Source: Corylus avellana
Taxonomy: Eukaryota; Streptophyta; Magnoliopsida; Fagales; Betulaceae
DNA: 64,000 nucleotides
Reading direction: 5' to 3'
NCBI RefSeq assembly: GCF_901000735.1
Contig: NC_081547.1
Span: 28,631,382 to 28,695,381, forward strand
Notes under the pieces: generated by a model
Seen by the model: only the letters and a program-made list of their open reading frames with translations
Databases searched by the model: none
What the model was told of the DNA's origin: nothing
Program-made: the position numbers and the translations under genes
Shown: in pieces, positions 1 to 13,805 of the stretch
Layout: each line of letters starts with the position of its first letter
Position numbering within the stretch: the first letter of the stretch is position 1

Positions 1-2080
1 GGTTTGTTAATGGACGACCTTGACCAATTATTAAGGTCACTGGTTTTTTTTTTTTTTTTTTTTTTGTTCTTTTCTTGATTGGGGAACTATTTATCACCGT
101 TGTAGGCCCCACAACATTTATTCGGTTTGGTTTGGTATATCAAAAACATTTCTCACAGTTTCGACTGTTGCTGGGGATCCAGCAATTTTGCTGTCGGAAA
201 GAGTTTGTTGCAAACTAATTTCAATTTGGGATCTTTACCCTGATCACTGGTTTAAAAGCTGGAGGGGAGAAATTGAATGGCAAATATTATTTAAGCAACT
301 AAAATGGTTGGGCTGGTTGTTGTTTATTTTGTTGGATGTAATAAAATAAAAATATTTTAATTTTAAAATAGGTTTTGAGGATCCTATTCCGTGTGAGAAC
401 AATTATTTTCTTCATTTAAATAAATTTTCTCTTGTTGAAATAAATAATAATCGAGATGTTCTATTCGATTATATAAATGAGCGTTTCTCAGTTCTTACAA
501 ATGGATATTAATTTATATATTTGTTAGAATGTATTTTTTTATTTGTAAAAGCATTTGATATGACGTAAAGGTGAGAATAATTATTTTTTTACTGTTTTGT
601 GCTTTTGATAGTTTGTTAACGTTTTTACTTTAAAAAGAGATAACCAAAGGAAGACAGCAAAAAAAAAGTGTTATCAAACAGCTGGGTATCATTATGGTGA
701 TACATTTAGGTAACCAAACACTTAGGTATAGGAAGGGATGGGAAGAAAAGAGGTAATTACTCCACAAATTTCAGAAAAAGAAAAGAAAGGAAATAATAAT
801 AATAATAATAATAATAATTGTCTGGCATCAATCATCTCAGTAAAAGCATTTTGGAAAAAATTGGCCAGCGACAAGAGTGTGGGGGAGGGAGGGACAGATG
901 AGAATAGACTTTACGGGCATATGCTGGGAATATGCTGCAGATGACATGAATTTTCTCTTCCACTTTTTGCCTAACTTTCAACTCCTAAAGTATTTGCAAC
1001 CATGATGAATGTTTCCCCTTGATACATGTGACTCCGAAGTCGGATTTAACGTGCATCAACAATGACTTGTTTCTTTCACACACACCCCTCCCCCCTTCAT
1101 ATGATGAATCTCAGGTGTAAGGGGAGGGCGTGCTCAAGGAAAATAATATACTTATGGAATTCAAGCTTCTCCAACGAATTGTCAAATTCAACAGAAATTC
1201 GTCCTACACCAAGCCAAGGCTTGTGGAAATAGCATTACTCCAATTTTCAAATAGAGAACATACTCTCTTGCATCAAGACAGGCCGGTGTTTCATAGCAAA
1301 CTATAAGCCCACTTGCCTCGTCCGGCCTAGAATGCAGAACCTACCTGCCTAGAGCTAGTGAGTCCAGCTGCCCAAATTCGAACAGCCTAATAACAAGAAA
1401 TCTCAATCGGCAGCTCACCCTTCTCTCAAACATTGGCCAAACAATTGGACGATATTGTGAATACATACATCAGGAAGTTGGGACAAAGCAAAACTTGGAG
1501 CGATGAGGGCAACATAAGCTGCACACCGAAATCCATGTACTGCCAAGTTTCTAGCTGCCATGAAGAGTCCGGGGAAAGAAAGCATATGGCAATACTGAGA
1601 AGAAATCTAATTAGCCACAAATTAAATTGCCCATGATCCTTGATCCACACCCATCTCAGCATTGAATCAAAGATTGGCGGTAAATTTTTTGATTAAAAAG
1701 CAACTAGATAGTGAAAACCATCTAACTCATGCATAGTATAAAGCATTAGACAGTTGCAATTAAAAGCTTGACTATCATCAGAAGTGGGAGAACACTTGAA
1801 AGAAAATGAAAATTTTGAGATATATAGATGGCAAATATTCCAGATTTCACTTGCTGAATCGACTGCAATGGAGTAAATTGTCTTATAAAGCTGAGAAGAT
1901 TTTAATTCCATTTGTTCGGTTCTAAGTTTATCAGCGCAAAAAAAAACCATGATGTCAATGAGGAACATCTTAGTCACGTCGACATATAACTAGAGTTCTT
2001 TCTGCCAACCACTGTCCTATCAGATAACGTTTGGAGCTAATTCTCCCCGGATCCGTAAGATCATTTTCGAGATCTTCAAA
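1..2080. other. Intergenic, no gene recognised
   Basis: This is the 3' flank of the minus-strand signal peptidase subunit gene. It is AT-rich with T and A runs, an AAT microsatellite near 795-819 and short pyrimidine tracts near 1080-1100. Open frames here are short, overlap on both strands and resemble no family I know. Confidence 0.6.
795..819. repeat. (AAT)n microsatellite
   Basis: About eight uninterrupted AAT units are visible. On the plus strand they give a short asparagine run in an open frame that is otherwise not gene-like. Confidence 0.9.
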
Positions 2081-5000
2081 TCATTTGTTCTTCTTTGGTT
2101 CTCTTGCATATTGATCTATTAATCCTTCAACATCTTTCCACAATAGGCCCTCCACCAAAACTCCATCCTTGGTGAACCTGTAACATCACAAGAGACCAGA
2201 AAATGTAAAGGCATATACTGATGCAGTTCAAACCTTTAAAAAAAAAACAAACTCAATTTGTGTGATTGTATGCACGTGTATGCAGATAGAGAGAGAGACC
2301 ATTGAGTAACACTTTTGGTAAGATGTACAGGTTCATTTGCAGAAATTGATTTAGGATCTGCACTTGCTATGGTAAGTGTGTACATATCTGAAAATCTTGG
2401 CAATTTGGAAGACACCACCAAGCCAGTGCTGGTAAACGATTCCTGTACAGAGAAACTGCAACTAAGATGGAGGACAAATAAATTTTATTACACATTCAAC
2501 ATGTCTTGAAATGTATATTTCATAAGCTGGATCTTGTTTATTAAACAACCTGTTGATTTACTCAAGAAGCAAATATTCAGAGAGCTTGCCTTGTTTTTAT
2601 TTCTCTTCAGATCAAGCACAAGTTTGTAGCCTTTAAAAGAGGTAATGCATACCAAGATTTATGGGCTTCCGGGTGGCTTCAAGAAACCATGAAGGCTAGA
2701 CCTCAAAAGGGGTGTTAAGTTCGTAATGGAAAGATCTAGAAATAAACAATAAACATAGCTTAAATTATCAAATCTATAATAGGAATTAAGAGATGCCCAA
2801 AGCTTCCAAGTTGTTTAAACAATAATCTTTCTAATTCACGGGTAGAGTATTAGACCATAGAGGTAGTCCTACACACAGGAGGTATCCAAAGGCCCTAAAT
2901 ACTCAGGTTAGATAAAACAATATCCAAAACCTCCAAAAAAGGACTCTTCTTCATGGATAAATGTGGAGACCTCGAAATCAATATTGGTCTCAGAAAGACT
3001 TATCTCATACTTTGAACTTTAGCAAGACTACTATCTCATTTTAAAGATTCTTGTATTATCTATCCTACAAATGCACCAAGTGGTGCTGGTACTCTTGCTT
3101 CCAGCTTTTCATCCCTAATCACAAAAAGATGCCTCCTGAATGTCAGAACAACCAATCCAAGTCAAACCAACTCATAATCATAATTACCAAACACTGCTAA
3201 CCAAAATAAACTCCATTAGGCCTCTAACTAGAGCTAGTATCCCAAAATAGAGACCTCTGAAGCAATATGAGTTAGCACAGAAACTCCATAATTTAACCCA
3301 ACATCTCAATCACTCAGGAATATTTTGAAATGATTAAGCTAATAATGCATATTTTGAGAGCTGTCTCCAGGCCATCATGTCTTCTCCTAACCAACTCATG
3401 CTAGTACATTGTCTTTCTAAAAGGAGAGCACGACTGCTTCTACTACCCTACCTTGCATGCATTCCCTCCCTTGAACAAACTATGTAATCTCGAATAAGGG
3501 CCCCTATTCATAACTAAAGAGAGGAAGCACATGCTGTTGGCACAGACAGGCAGTTAAAGTAGATATGATAAATTTTCATTTTTACCATTAAGACACCACT
3601 AGAGTAAGAAGCCATGACTAAAAGTAGCTATACATTATATAAATGATGTCTTAAGTTGTAGTAGTTTAAGGCATACAGCATGTCACCAAGAAAACTAAAC
3701 TCTGATGATCCAGCACCTATACCTTCATTCGACTATCCTATCCATGCAGACTCAGTATTTTTACAAGCAATTATTGAAGAATTTAGAATCTACTTAAGAA
3801 CTTATAGCTTACGGAAAAATAAACTATGATGGAAGAATAATTGCATTACCTCATTTGTGAGAAACCTCTGGTTTTTAACCAATCTACATACATAAAACAC
3901 CAATGGAAGAATTTTGTAGAAAAATAACATCTATGGGACTAACTTTACAGCTCATTTCTCCTCAACTCATTCAAGAATTTGCAAATATCAAGTATCCAGT
4001 TATCCCTGTCCAAATTCTAAACATTATTGTACAGAGCCATTGGCAAAAGCACAAACAGGCTCATCAGGCAGGGTATTGGACACTTTCTCCAAATTTTGCA
4101 CAAATATATACCTTCTAACAGGTACTCTTTCAAGTTTCAAGCAGGTTATAGCTTTATATTTTGCGCAATGATGACACCACTTAATGAGGATATCAGTTGA
4201 TTCAGAGGGATTTTGCTTTTGTTAAACTCCATACGATAGGTAAGCATTTATCTAAAACTGCCCTTGATGACAATCCGAAGATTTTTTATTGATATTTAAG
4301 AAAAAGGTAAGACAATCCGAAGATGTATACATAAATACTTCTAGCACAATATTTGCAAATAAAAAAACTGCGCTACTGAAAGTTTGTAACCACCTGAAAC
4401 TTAGGATGGTGATTAAATGTTTGTGAAAACTACGGTAGCCATACAAGTGTAGAGGAAACTGACCAGTATTTATATTACCAAATATATTGCATCATTCAGA
4501 AAGAAAAGAAAACGACTGAATCTCTAAATTCAAACACATTGTCTAGTATGATTGCTAATCCGTCTCGAAAGGATCTTACCGCAGGAGGATAGGTAAACAG
4601 GATCGCATTCTTCTCCTTTGTGTATAAGAGCAGCTGCAACAACCCATTGAAGACTATATACTTGCCAGAGTCAAAGATCAAACAAACTTGAAAACGAGTA
4701 AAATGGTATAACATACCATATCATATGCTTCCATTTGACTGTCAAAAAATCAATAAAGGAAAAAAAACATAATGAATTTTGAAATCATATGTTTATAAAA
4801 ATTTGGTTGTTGTTGTTGTTTTTTTTTTTTAATTCTTTCTTTTCAGGTCCCAAACAGTGAAATTTGGCAAATTGTTCTTCATTGACTTCCTTTCCATTTT
4901 TTACAATTAAGAGAGATCGAACAACAAAGCCAACACATTCTCAGTAAAGACCTGAACCAAAAAGGCCAAATGACCCTTTTTCTTTCTCGTTCCACATCTC

Positions 5001-5452
5001 CTCAGCAACCAAATTGATTTTCTCATCAATCAAACAGAAATTAACGGTAACAAAAAGAGAATTCACACCTAAAAAGCCTCATGCGAGGAAAAAGGATATA
5101 ATACGATGCAGGCGACGAGAAAATCCCGGTTCTCAGGAAACTTCTTCTTGTAGAACTGAGCCACCAGAGCAATGATAATTATGATCGTTCCCATCACCAA
5201 TCTTACATTACTCATCCTCACGTCTTCCGCATATCCACGACCCGTCACGATCTATTCAAAGAAAGTTGAAAAACAGGAAGAATATGATCATGGATCTATA
5301 AGAAGAAAGAGAAAATTAGGGTTTTCTTTCTATTCTTTTGCTTGATTTACCTCGGAGATGGACTCGTCGAGTATGTGCTTGATTGAGTGGTGGTCTAAGA
5401 GATTGGCCTTCTTAGGGTTTTTGGCGGCCGTTTCTGGTTTCTTTTCTTGCAT
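2081..5452 (-). CDS. SPC25: Signal peptidase complex subunit 2 (SPC25/SPCS2)
   Basis: Non-catalytic subunit of the ER signal peptidase complex, which removes signal peptides from secretory proteins. Five exons (minus): 5351-5452, 5100-5251, 4580-4661, 2300-2442, 2081-2177, joining in frame to 191 residues, close to the usual plant length. Visible marks: an N-terminal cytosolic part with KKANLLDHHSIKHILDES; a first membrane segment rich in Ile and Val (about 55-65); FYKKKFPENRDFL; a second membrane segment; YTKEKNAILFTYPP; SSKLPRFSDMYTLTI; and a lysine-rich tail ending EPKKNK. The exon 2/3 junction is unusual: keeping the conserved spacing needs an intron beginning ATATCCTTT and ending AA (see findings). 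The start is the only Met ahead of the conserved KKANLLDHH block. The next gene downstream on this strand in Arabidopsis (PXN) is also its neighbour here. Confidence 0.93.
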
Positions 5453-6587
5453 TTTTGGGAGAAATGGGAGAGAATTGAGAGGGGACAGTAGGAGCCGAGC
5501 CTTGTCTATGCGTGCTTGAAAAGCGTCTATACTTTGATGATTTAGCCTTTTAAGTATTTTTGTGCTGTCGCCTGTTCGAAGATGGTAAGGTTAATTAGCA
5601 TTCGGTGATGCCGGTGGCCCTGGCCGAAGAGCCAAGGCGTGGTCCAGTAAATGTCGATGTGAATAGTTGAAAATCGATAAGGGAAAAAAATTATCATTTA
5701 TGTTTTATATATTAACGATAATGCTTGATTACTGTTAGTTTTATCATATTTATTTCGTCAACCATTAAAAAATCTAGACGGTCGTATAATGGTTCATGTG
5801 AAATTTTTTTTTATAAAGAATAATATTATATACGATATTTTTATTTAACAATTAAGTGTTTTTCTTGAGAAAGATTAATTCAAATGTTTGTTGGGACAGT
5901 AACATAAAAATTGTATAATTGTAAAATAAAAATATAATTTCTAACATTATGTCAATCCACATTGTAGTGATTGACATGATAAGTATCATGTAAACTGCCA
6001 CTTGACAGTCCATTTTTAGTGGCCGATGTGATTAGTATCTTAAACTACAACACCAATTTATAAGAAACTTGTAATAAATACTATAATACCTATAAGAAAA
6101 TTCCATTTATATGGATTGTTCGCATCCTATAATATCGTGTTGGCACAAAAACGAGAAATAGGCCAACCCTATAATTTTTGTTTGAGAGGACAAGGCTCAA
6201 ACAATTGATGAAGAGTGCGGTGTCCAAATATAAAATACCTCCGACTTCTTAATCACCTAATAAAAATTAGGTTTTTAGTTGAAAGAGTGCAATAAATTAA
6301 TTTAAAAGAAACAATTAAGGTGTCAGGAATAGAAATAAATATCAAACTCTAATATATATTATTAAATTTCTGATTCCATTTGTTCTTACAAACGGGATAA
6401 TGATATTGCATGAAGAAATCAGAGGCATTTCAACGTCTAAAGTCTAACGTCTAACGTCTAGTAAGTCTAACGAATATAATAGGACCATAATCATAATGAT
6501 ATGGATGCTATAATGCACTCATAAACATTTATCCAAATGACACACCACAAAGATAGTGAGAGGGAAAAAAAATATCGAGAGGAGGAA
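5453..6587. other. Intergenic between SPC25 and PXN
   Basis: About 1.1 kb holding the promoter side of SPC25 and the 3' flank of PXN, both on the minus strand. It is AT-rich. A small direct repeat of a GTCTAACG-like unit lies near 6436-6472. I see no open frame worth calling. Confidence 0.6.
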
Positions 6588-9500
6588 TCATGGAGGCTTT
6601 GATTTCACTGCGTTAATAGCATCCTTAGAAAGCAATAACCGAGCACCCCTCACAAGTTCTTCCTTAATCATGAATAGAACAGCAGCAGCAAGGACGCTTT
6701 GCACAATTTTTGTACTCATCCCTTTGTAAAAGCCATTGAACCCTTCATAGCGGATCATCTTTAGGATTGCATCCAATGTTCCTGAATCGAAGTAATGAAA
6801 GATATGCAACATTACAACCTGGGCAAGAACAAAATATCTGACAAACATGAGGAATTAGCTTTTGTTAATGTATTTTGAGAGTGTTTTTTGTTTTTGGTTT
6901 GAAAAAAGTGTTCTAATGTAATATAACAGTGAAAATTGTATTTTGTGTTTTTGGTATTGTTTTGTGTTTAAATTGTTTGTTAATGCTTTTGTTTTGCGAA
7001 GAGAACAAAAGACGGAAAACAAAAATTTTGGCGAACAAAGCCTCTTGAACATGATTATGGTTCGATGCAGAAATTTCTTAGAAGAGCTAATATTTCAAGG
7101 AAAACCCAACCAATAATGGGCTACATATTCTTTTGTGTCTATCATACACAGGATCATGCTGCAGATAAGACTTACAACGATAGGAATTGATATTTTCAGA
7201 ATAAATGGTGCAAGTAAGAATCACCGAAACAATTCGAACCTTTATAATGATGCCTTTTATCTCCAGTAGAAACCTGTTTTGCTTGAAGTCGTGACTGCAA
7301 TGGAAGAGTATTAATAAGAAAAACCAATATAAGTTACACCAACAAATTAGTGAAAATTTGAATAGATCAGCCTATTTTGAAAGCGCATCTTTCAATATAT
7401 ATATATATGCTTACAAGGTTATTTCAACTAAAACAAGGTTAGTACTCCTCCTTCATATTCAATTTCGCCACCAAATGCATTAGAGTAACATTTTCTCTTT
7501 CCAGTTCTACCCATCATAAGCTAAATCTCTGCCGAGATATCTGCTGAATGACCTATATTATTGGCAAGTTTTCCCCTTGTTTCCAGGACAAACTTTTGTT
7601 CCCTCTTGCTTACTGATAAAACTTGTATCAGCTAGCCAAAGGCCCAAAACCAACAAGTTGCTAAAATTCAAAAACAGGGCAGGAGAAAATGCTTGAGGAA
7701 CTAACATAGCCACTTAAGCTTTAGTTATTAAAATTAAGTCCGGAATTTCAGACATTGCAATCAACTTCACAGGGTTGATGTTGGCAAAGAGCAGTCCAAA
7801 ACAAGATTTGTGAGTTTAATTGCAATCCATTCAAGTTATGAGTTAAGTCAACACTGCTTCATAAGCAGTCATTTCTAGAAGCTGATTCATATACCTTAAC
7901 AACTAAAAGAGGATACGTCACAACAGTAGCTCCAAGTTTCGCCAAAGCACCAAGAAGAAATATCTACCAAAATCAGGCAATCTGTCAGCTAAAAAACCTA
8001 ACATTTTAAGGGATGGGAAGCAAAATGGGAGCATGGAAGTGCTGAATCCAAACCTCTAAAGCAGTCACTCCATTGTTGCCCTTCTTACTTAAGGCACGTT
8101 TTTTCTTCAGCCTCTTCAACATAGTTTCGTACAGCATGAACTGCATGGAAGGATTGCTAACCTGCGATCAATAGCAGGAAGAATCAGTGATGTCCCTTAG
8201 CACAAATAAGAGCCACTTCTCACGTACCATGATCAATGTCGGGAATACACCTTTCCAGAAACCCCGAACTCCAGCTTCATCAAAGACTTCTTGAATCTGT
8301 AAATGTTCCTCATTAGATTAAAAATTAGAAAAAAGCATTAAAGCCCACGTCATCTGCATTGCAAAACTAAAGTCAATAGAGAAGTCAACAGCAAAACAAT
8401 TATGCCTCCCAGTCAAATTTTATGCGTACATAGACATAATGCAAGCTATAGATGCAAACGCCAGAACCCAGCAGATGAAAAAAAGAATGCTCACAGCACT
8501 ACTTTTCTCCTCATTAATCAATTTGCTATTCCTTTTCTCCTCGTTTTCTTCACTCCCTAATACGAACTACTTTTAATACTCTGAGCCGCAATTAATCAGG
8601 AGAAATGCTACACACATTTTCGCTCCCACAGTTACAAATGCACACTCATTGATGTAATAGTGAAAATCACTATTGGATTTTAGATGAATTATTATTATTA
8701 TTATTTTTTTTTTGAATGGTGATTTTCACAACATCATCAAAAAGTGTGAAGTGGGAGTGTGAAACATTTCTCATTAATCAGTATTGGCACTTGAAATTCT
8801 ATGTTTGTAAATGTCAAGTGTTCTCTTTCATTTCTATTTCTGCCTTCAACAATCAATTGGCTAATTGGCTAACAAATCTGCATCAGATCTATTGGACAAC
8901 AGCAACAATGATAACAAATTCAATCTATCAGTCCACCAGAAATGTGAAATATATCCGAATTACTGTCATGTCCTTATAGCATATCCTCCACCAGAGGATA
9001 ATTATGATCCATTTAGGTGAAATATGATGCAATCACGAATGCTTTCATACATCTTGTATAGAAGTTTGAAACCAACAGGAGGAGTAACCTTATAAGCTTT
9101 AATGTCATCGAATCCCTAAAAAGGGGGAAAACTCTAAAAAAAAATTATTGTACATACCGCATGACTAGTTCCATAGGGAGGAAGCTCACTTGCAGCAGGA
9201 ATTGTTTCATCTGGAGTTACGGACAGTGTCTGACCAGGGTGGGACTTCTTTGAGATTTTTGAATGTGTCTGTATGGAAAACTTCGTTAAGTGATAAAATT
9301 AAAAAAAAAATAATAATAATAATAAAATTAAAAATAAAAAAAATAAAAATAAAAAAGGACGAAACTCTTGGACTCACTAAAGTAATAATTGGTAAAGAGG
9401 GGGAGGGGGGGATTATGTTTCCATTTATTCAATTTAGTTTCAAACACAGAGAAGAGAATTCATGATAAAATTAGTTATTTACATTATAAAAAAAATGCAT

Positions 9501-12500
9501 ATCATAAACTATCAAAATTTTGAAAGAAGAGCATGGGTTCTAACATTATAGGGTATTTTAGAATCTTGAAAGAATATAAAAACCATGAAGATATATAGTT
9601 AAAAACAGGAATTAAGAGATACTTTTTAACTAGTATAATGCATTTTAATTGGAGTACTTTTTAGCTATCAGACAAAGCTTTGCAGAATTACAAAGTTTCA
9701 CCCTAGCTTGCAAAATTCATGACAGCTTCCCTTGTCACAACCCATAGAAAGTGCCAACCACATATGCGATATCACTCCAAAAGAACTAGTTAAGTTACAA
9801 TTGGAGTTCCTTAAAATCACTTATAAAGCTCAATCTCACCAAGGAACCAATATGGGACTTAGCACCCATAAGCAATTTTAAAAGCTACCCATTAATGTAG
9901 GCAATTCATCTAGAGTGTTACAATATCTTCCACTCAAATTCCTGACATCCTTGTCAGAGCCCACACCATGCAATGCCTCATCGTCTCATGGTGTTACTAG
10001 GTTGCTCTAATACCATTTGTCACAACTCAAGAAAAGTGCTAATCACATATGCATTACCACTCTAAAAAGATTAGTCAAGTTGCACTTGAAGTTCCCTAGA
10101 ATCACTTATGAAGCCCAGTCTTTCCTGGCAAGAAACCAATGTGAGACTTAATACTTATGAACATCTTTATAATCTACCCACTCAATGGGGCAATTCATCT
10201 TTCCAATGTGCAACCAACTTTCTGGAGTGTTACACTATATGAGTTTTGACCATCAGTACAACATAACGTTGTCCAAGGAAACAGATATTATGATCTAAAC
10301 AGAACGAATAGGTTGGCTTCCCAACTTCTGCTACTTGGAACACTATCAAGACTATGATTCCGTAGGTCTTGAGAACTGATAAGAAAGTCGGCATAGAAAA
10401 ATTTAATCAGCTGAGGTTCCAATAATATTTCCAATGTAAGTTTTTGCCAAAGTAAATCATAAAAAATAATACAAGAAAAGAGCAACAGCAGCATATGTGG
10501 AAATCAAAATTTTGTGTCTCACATTTTAACATGAAAGAAACTTGAGGGTTATGTCAATTTGTTTTTTACCTGCATTCGTGTAACAACTACCCATATAGGG
10601 TTTGTCAAAAGCACATTCAGACACCTACAAAAAGGAAATTTTCAAACAGCTTTTGAGCAGAAAATTACATGAATTCAAAAGAAATAATCAAAGGGAAGAA
10701 GACAAAGCAGCAACTACTATGCACAATTAAATTTGAGGCACCTAGGGATTTACAGCTATTCTTGGGGGAATAGTAAGAAACAATGATTGTTCAGCCCTAA
10801 ATTGTATAACCAAAGTCAATCACCCACATAATTTGTGAATAGGTCCGGAAAAAAAAAAAAAAAAAAAGGAATTTATGATATTGGAACTCCATAAACAAAA
10901 TAGATCACCCTGATAAAGCAGCCACCAGAAGTGATGACAACATTCCAACCGATCCATCACCAATCCCTATTTTCATACGTTCAAGCGAAGCAGCTTCAGC
11001 CTTGTTCCTGAATATTTGATAGAAATAATAGTAAACACCCTGTACCATAAAATTGCAAGTATATAAGAAACCAGAAATCTAAATAAACTAAAGATGCAGA
11101 TTCATGGAATGTAAGTTAATACACAACCTCTTTTAAACCTCTCAAGCTCCCCAAAAATTTAAAAATATCCCCCAAAAAAGTCCGAAAAAATCTTCCTGGT
11201 ACCCCAAAAATTTGAAAAAAGTCTCCTCTTAGCTCCCCCACCAAAAAAAAAAAATGAAAAACCTTATAACACCTATTTTTTTTATAAAAAAAAATCCATA
11301 ACACCACCAAAATCTGATAAAATACATAATATATGAAACAAATAAAAAATATTTAATTATTTATAATATTTAGTCCATCCTCCACCCCCTTAAAGATGAA
11401 GTTCTGGCTCTGCCACTGTCTGCATCATGTGGTACTAGAGAAGTTTAGTGAGCAATTCAAGACACAAGAAAAGAAGAAAAAAAATATATGGCTCATCTTC
11501 AAAAAGAGTTCCACAATTGACCTAAAAAAGGAGCTGTCTCTCCCTTATAGTCATTAGAAGACAACATAACGACTATGATATGAAGTTTGGAGATCCACCG
11601 GGCACATAGTCTATACAACTGGAGATAATCTTCTCCAATCCATTAAAATTTGATCCCAAGTGTTCAGGAAGCAACTGATACCTACTAATTAAACCTAAAA
11701 CCGACATTTCACATGCTTGAGCTTAGCATTAAGTGACATCCCTTCGCTTGGTTGGCCGCTTTAGATAAGATCCTTACTTAGATAACTTAAGGATGCGGCA
11801 TATCATTGTAATAGATTGGTATTGCTTGTGTAAAAAGAGTGGGGAGTCCGTTGACCACCTCTTACTCCATTATGAGACTGCTAGTGCCTTATGAAATTAT
11901 CTTCAGCTTGATTGGTTTAACATTGGTCATATCGATCGAGTGAGAGATCTCTTCGCTTATTGCAGGGAGAAGTTTGGTAGCCTTCAAAGTGAAGTTGTCT
12001 AAAAGATGATTCCATTCTACTTGATGTGGTATATTTGGAGAGAGAAAAATGACTAAAGTTTTGAAGACAGAGAGAGGACAATGGCATGGTTAAAGGCCTT
12101 CTTCTTAACTACCTTTTTCATTGGATGACTGCCTATGATTGTCTTCATATTTTTAGTTTTCATTACTTTTTTTTTTTTTAATCTTTTTCCGGTTATGCGT
12201 TTCTCTTATATTATATACATTATGTGTACTTGGGTTCGCGTTTTATTTTTAATGAAATTCGGTTACTTATAAAAATAAAAATAAAAAAATTAAGAGACAT
12301 TTCATATGCTTGAGCTTAGCATTAAGTGACATCCTTTGCTTGGTCAGTCGTTTTAGATAAGATCCTCACTTTGGATAACTTAAAGATGTGAAAAATCATT
12401 GTGGTAGATTGGTATTGCTTGAGTAAGAAGAGTGGAAAATCTATTGACCACCTCTTACTCCATTGCAAGATGGCTAGTGACTTATGGAACTATCTTCGGC

Positions 12501-13805
12501 ATGATTGGTTTACATTGGTCATGCTTGTCGAGTGAGATATCTCTTCATTTGTCGGAGAGGAAAGTTTAGTAGCCTTCAAAGTGAAGCTGTCACGAAGATA
12601 ATTCCGCTCTGCTTGATGTGGTATATTTGGAGAGAAAAAAGAAAAAAAAAAAAGACCAAAGCTTTTAAGATAAAGAGAGGATAGTAGCGGGGTTAAAGGC
12701 CTACTTTTTAATTCTCTTTTTTATTGGATGATTGCCTATGATTGTTTAATTCCAGTTTTTATAACTTTTTTATCCGTTTTCTTTTACCGGTTACGTGTTT
12801 TTCTTGTATATGTCATTTGTACTTGGGTGCACCCTTTAGCTTATAATGAAATTCGGTTACTCATAAAGAAACAAAATTAAGTGACATCCTAAATTTCTAG
12901 AATTTCCATTTTCAAAGTTACAAGTTTATGATTGTAATGGACAATTTTTTAGGCAGACAGGACAACCTAAAAAAACCGAGGCCGGTGCAGATAACATGTC
13001 ACATAAAACGAACAAAATGATGGCACATTTTCCAGAGTCCATGGGACCACGTGCCATATGCTTTGAAAATCAAAATACACGCTAGTCCAAACAAATTTAC
13101 ATCATATAAGCACAGTTTTGTTGAGGTAACCTGACAAACATCTGTGCGCGGTGCCTAATAACTTGTATAACATAACCAACTCAATTTGCAAGGTTGAAAA
13201 TGATCTCTTTGAAAAAAATATAGAGTTACAATAACATTACAATGAAGCAATAGCAACAAAAGGCAATTAATAACCAAATCCGCTCACCTGAGACGCAGCT
13301 GTGCCCGCTAGTGACGGTGCTAACCCTCCGTACAATCGTCCCCATCCCTCTTGTTTTACCACCTACATATTTTTCCAATTACAAAATAAAAATAAATTCA
13401 AAAAAAAAAAAAAGTTCCGTTTGGTCACCGAGAAAAAGTAGTAAAAGTTCATTTTCTCAGCTATCAAAGGGAATATAAACAAAGAGAAAATATAAAGATT
13501 GCACTAAATTATTATTTTAAGAACCACAGAGCGAGAGAGAGAGACCTGACACATTTGTTTAATGGTTCCATGCTTCCTCTTCTCCTTCTTCAGATCACGC
13601 TCTGTTTGTTGACGCGTATTCACCTACAGATCCACGCAACAAAATCACAAAACTAACCCCCAAGAAAAAGCAAAACGAAGTAAACGCATACGGGAAAAAA
13701 TAGATGAAACAGGAAAGATCATACGGTTTGAAGAGGATAGGTGATGAGCTGTGCTATGATCCCCCCACCGGCTCCCGCCAGCCCGTTGATCAAAGCGTCC
13801 GACAT
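6588..13805 (-). CDS. PXN: Peroxisomal NAD carrier, mitochondrial carrier family
   Basis: Membrane carrier that in Arabidopsis imports NAD into peroxisomes, by exchange with AMP, for beta-oxidation and photorespiration. Eleven exons (minus): 13725-13805, 13546-13623, 13288-13362, 10909-11039, 10570-10624, 9158-9268, 8228-8296, 8054-8161, 7895-7963, 7240-7294, 6588-6781. They join to 341 residues (Arabidopsis about 331). Three carrier repeats are visible, each with its signature: TYPLQTVNTRQQ (about 22-33), TNPIWVVVTRMQ (about 129-140) and TYPLLVVKSRLQ (about 251-262). These positions lack the usual Asp/Glu of the PX[DE]XX[KR] signature, as I recall for PXN. All junctions are GT-AG. Introns hold a TRIM, a MITE and two LINE tails. 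The next gene on the strand is SPC25, as in Arabidopsis. Confidence 0.93.
8600..8772. mobile_element. MULE-type MITE in PXN intron
   Basis: A 173-bp element with inverted ends (GAGAAATGCTACACAC at the left, GTGTGAAACATTTCTC at the right) and internal inverted blocks around GTGAAAATCACT. It is flanked by a perfect 9-bp direct repeat ATTAATCAG at 8591-8599 and 8773-8781, the target duplication size of Mutator-like elements. It codes for nothing. Confidence 0.85.
9733..10234 (-). mobile_element. TRIM (miniature LTR element) in PXN intron
   Basis: Two diverged direct repeats, 9733-9922 and 10018-10234, begin TGTAACACTC and end GTGACA when read on the minus strand. Between them are only about 95 bp. 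Just inside the 5' LTR on the minus strand is TGGTATTAGAGC (forward 10004-10015), close to the primer-binding site for initiator Met tRNA. No protein-coding capacity is present, so this is a non-autonomous TRIM. A 5-bp target duplication is not obvious. Confidence 0.75.
11703..12889 (+). mobile_element. Two tandem 5'-truncated LINE tails in PXN intron 3
   Basis: Units 11703-12295 and 12296-12885 are diverged copies of each other. Translated with a few stops, each gives the C-terminal zinc-knuckle (zf-RVT) region typical of plant LINE reverse transcriptases: a segment like CKKSGESVDHLLLH, then WYIWRERN. Each ends in an AATGAAATTCGGTTAC motif and an A-rich tail. The 14-mer ATTAAGTGACATCC occurs before copy 1 (11728-11741), before copy 2 (12321-12334) and after copy 2 (12876-12889), as expected of a target-site duplication. 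Both copies are dead. Confidence 0.8.
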
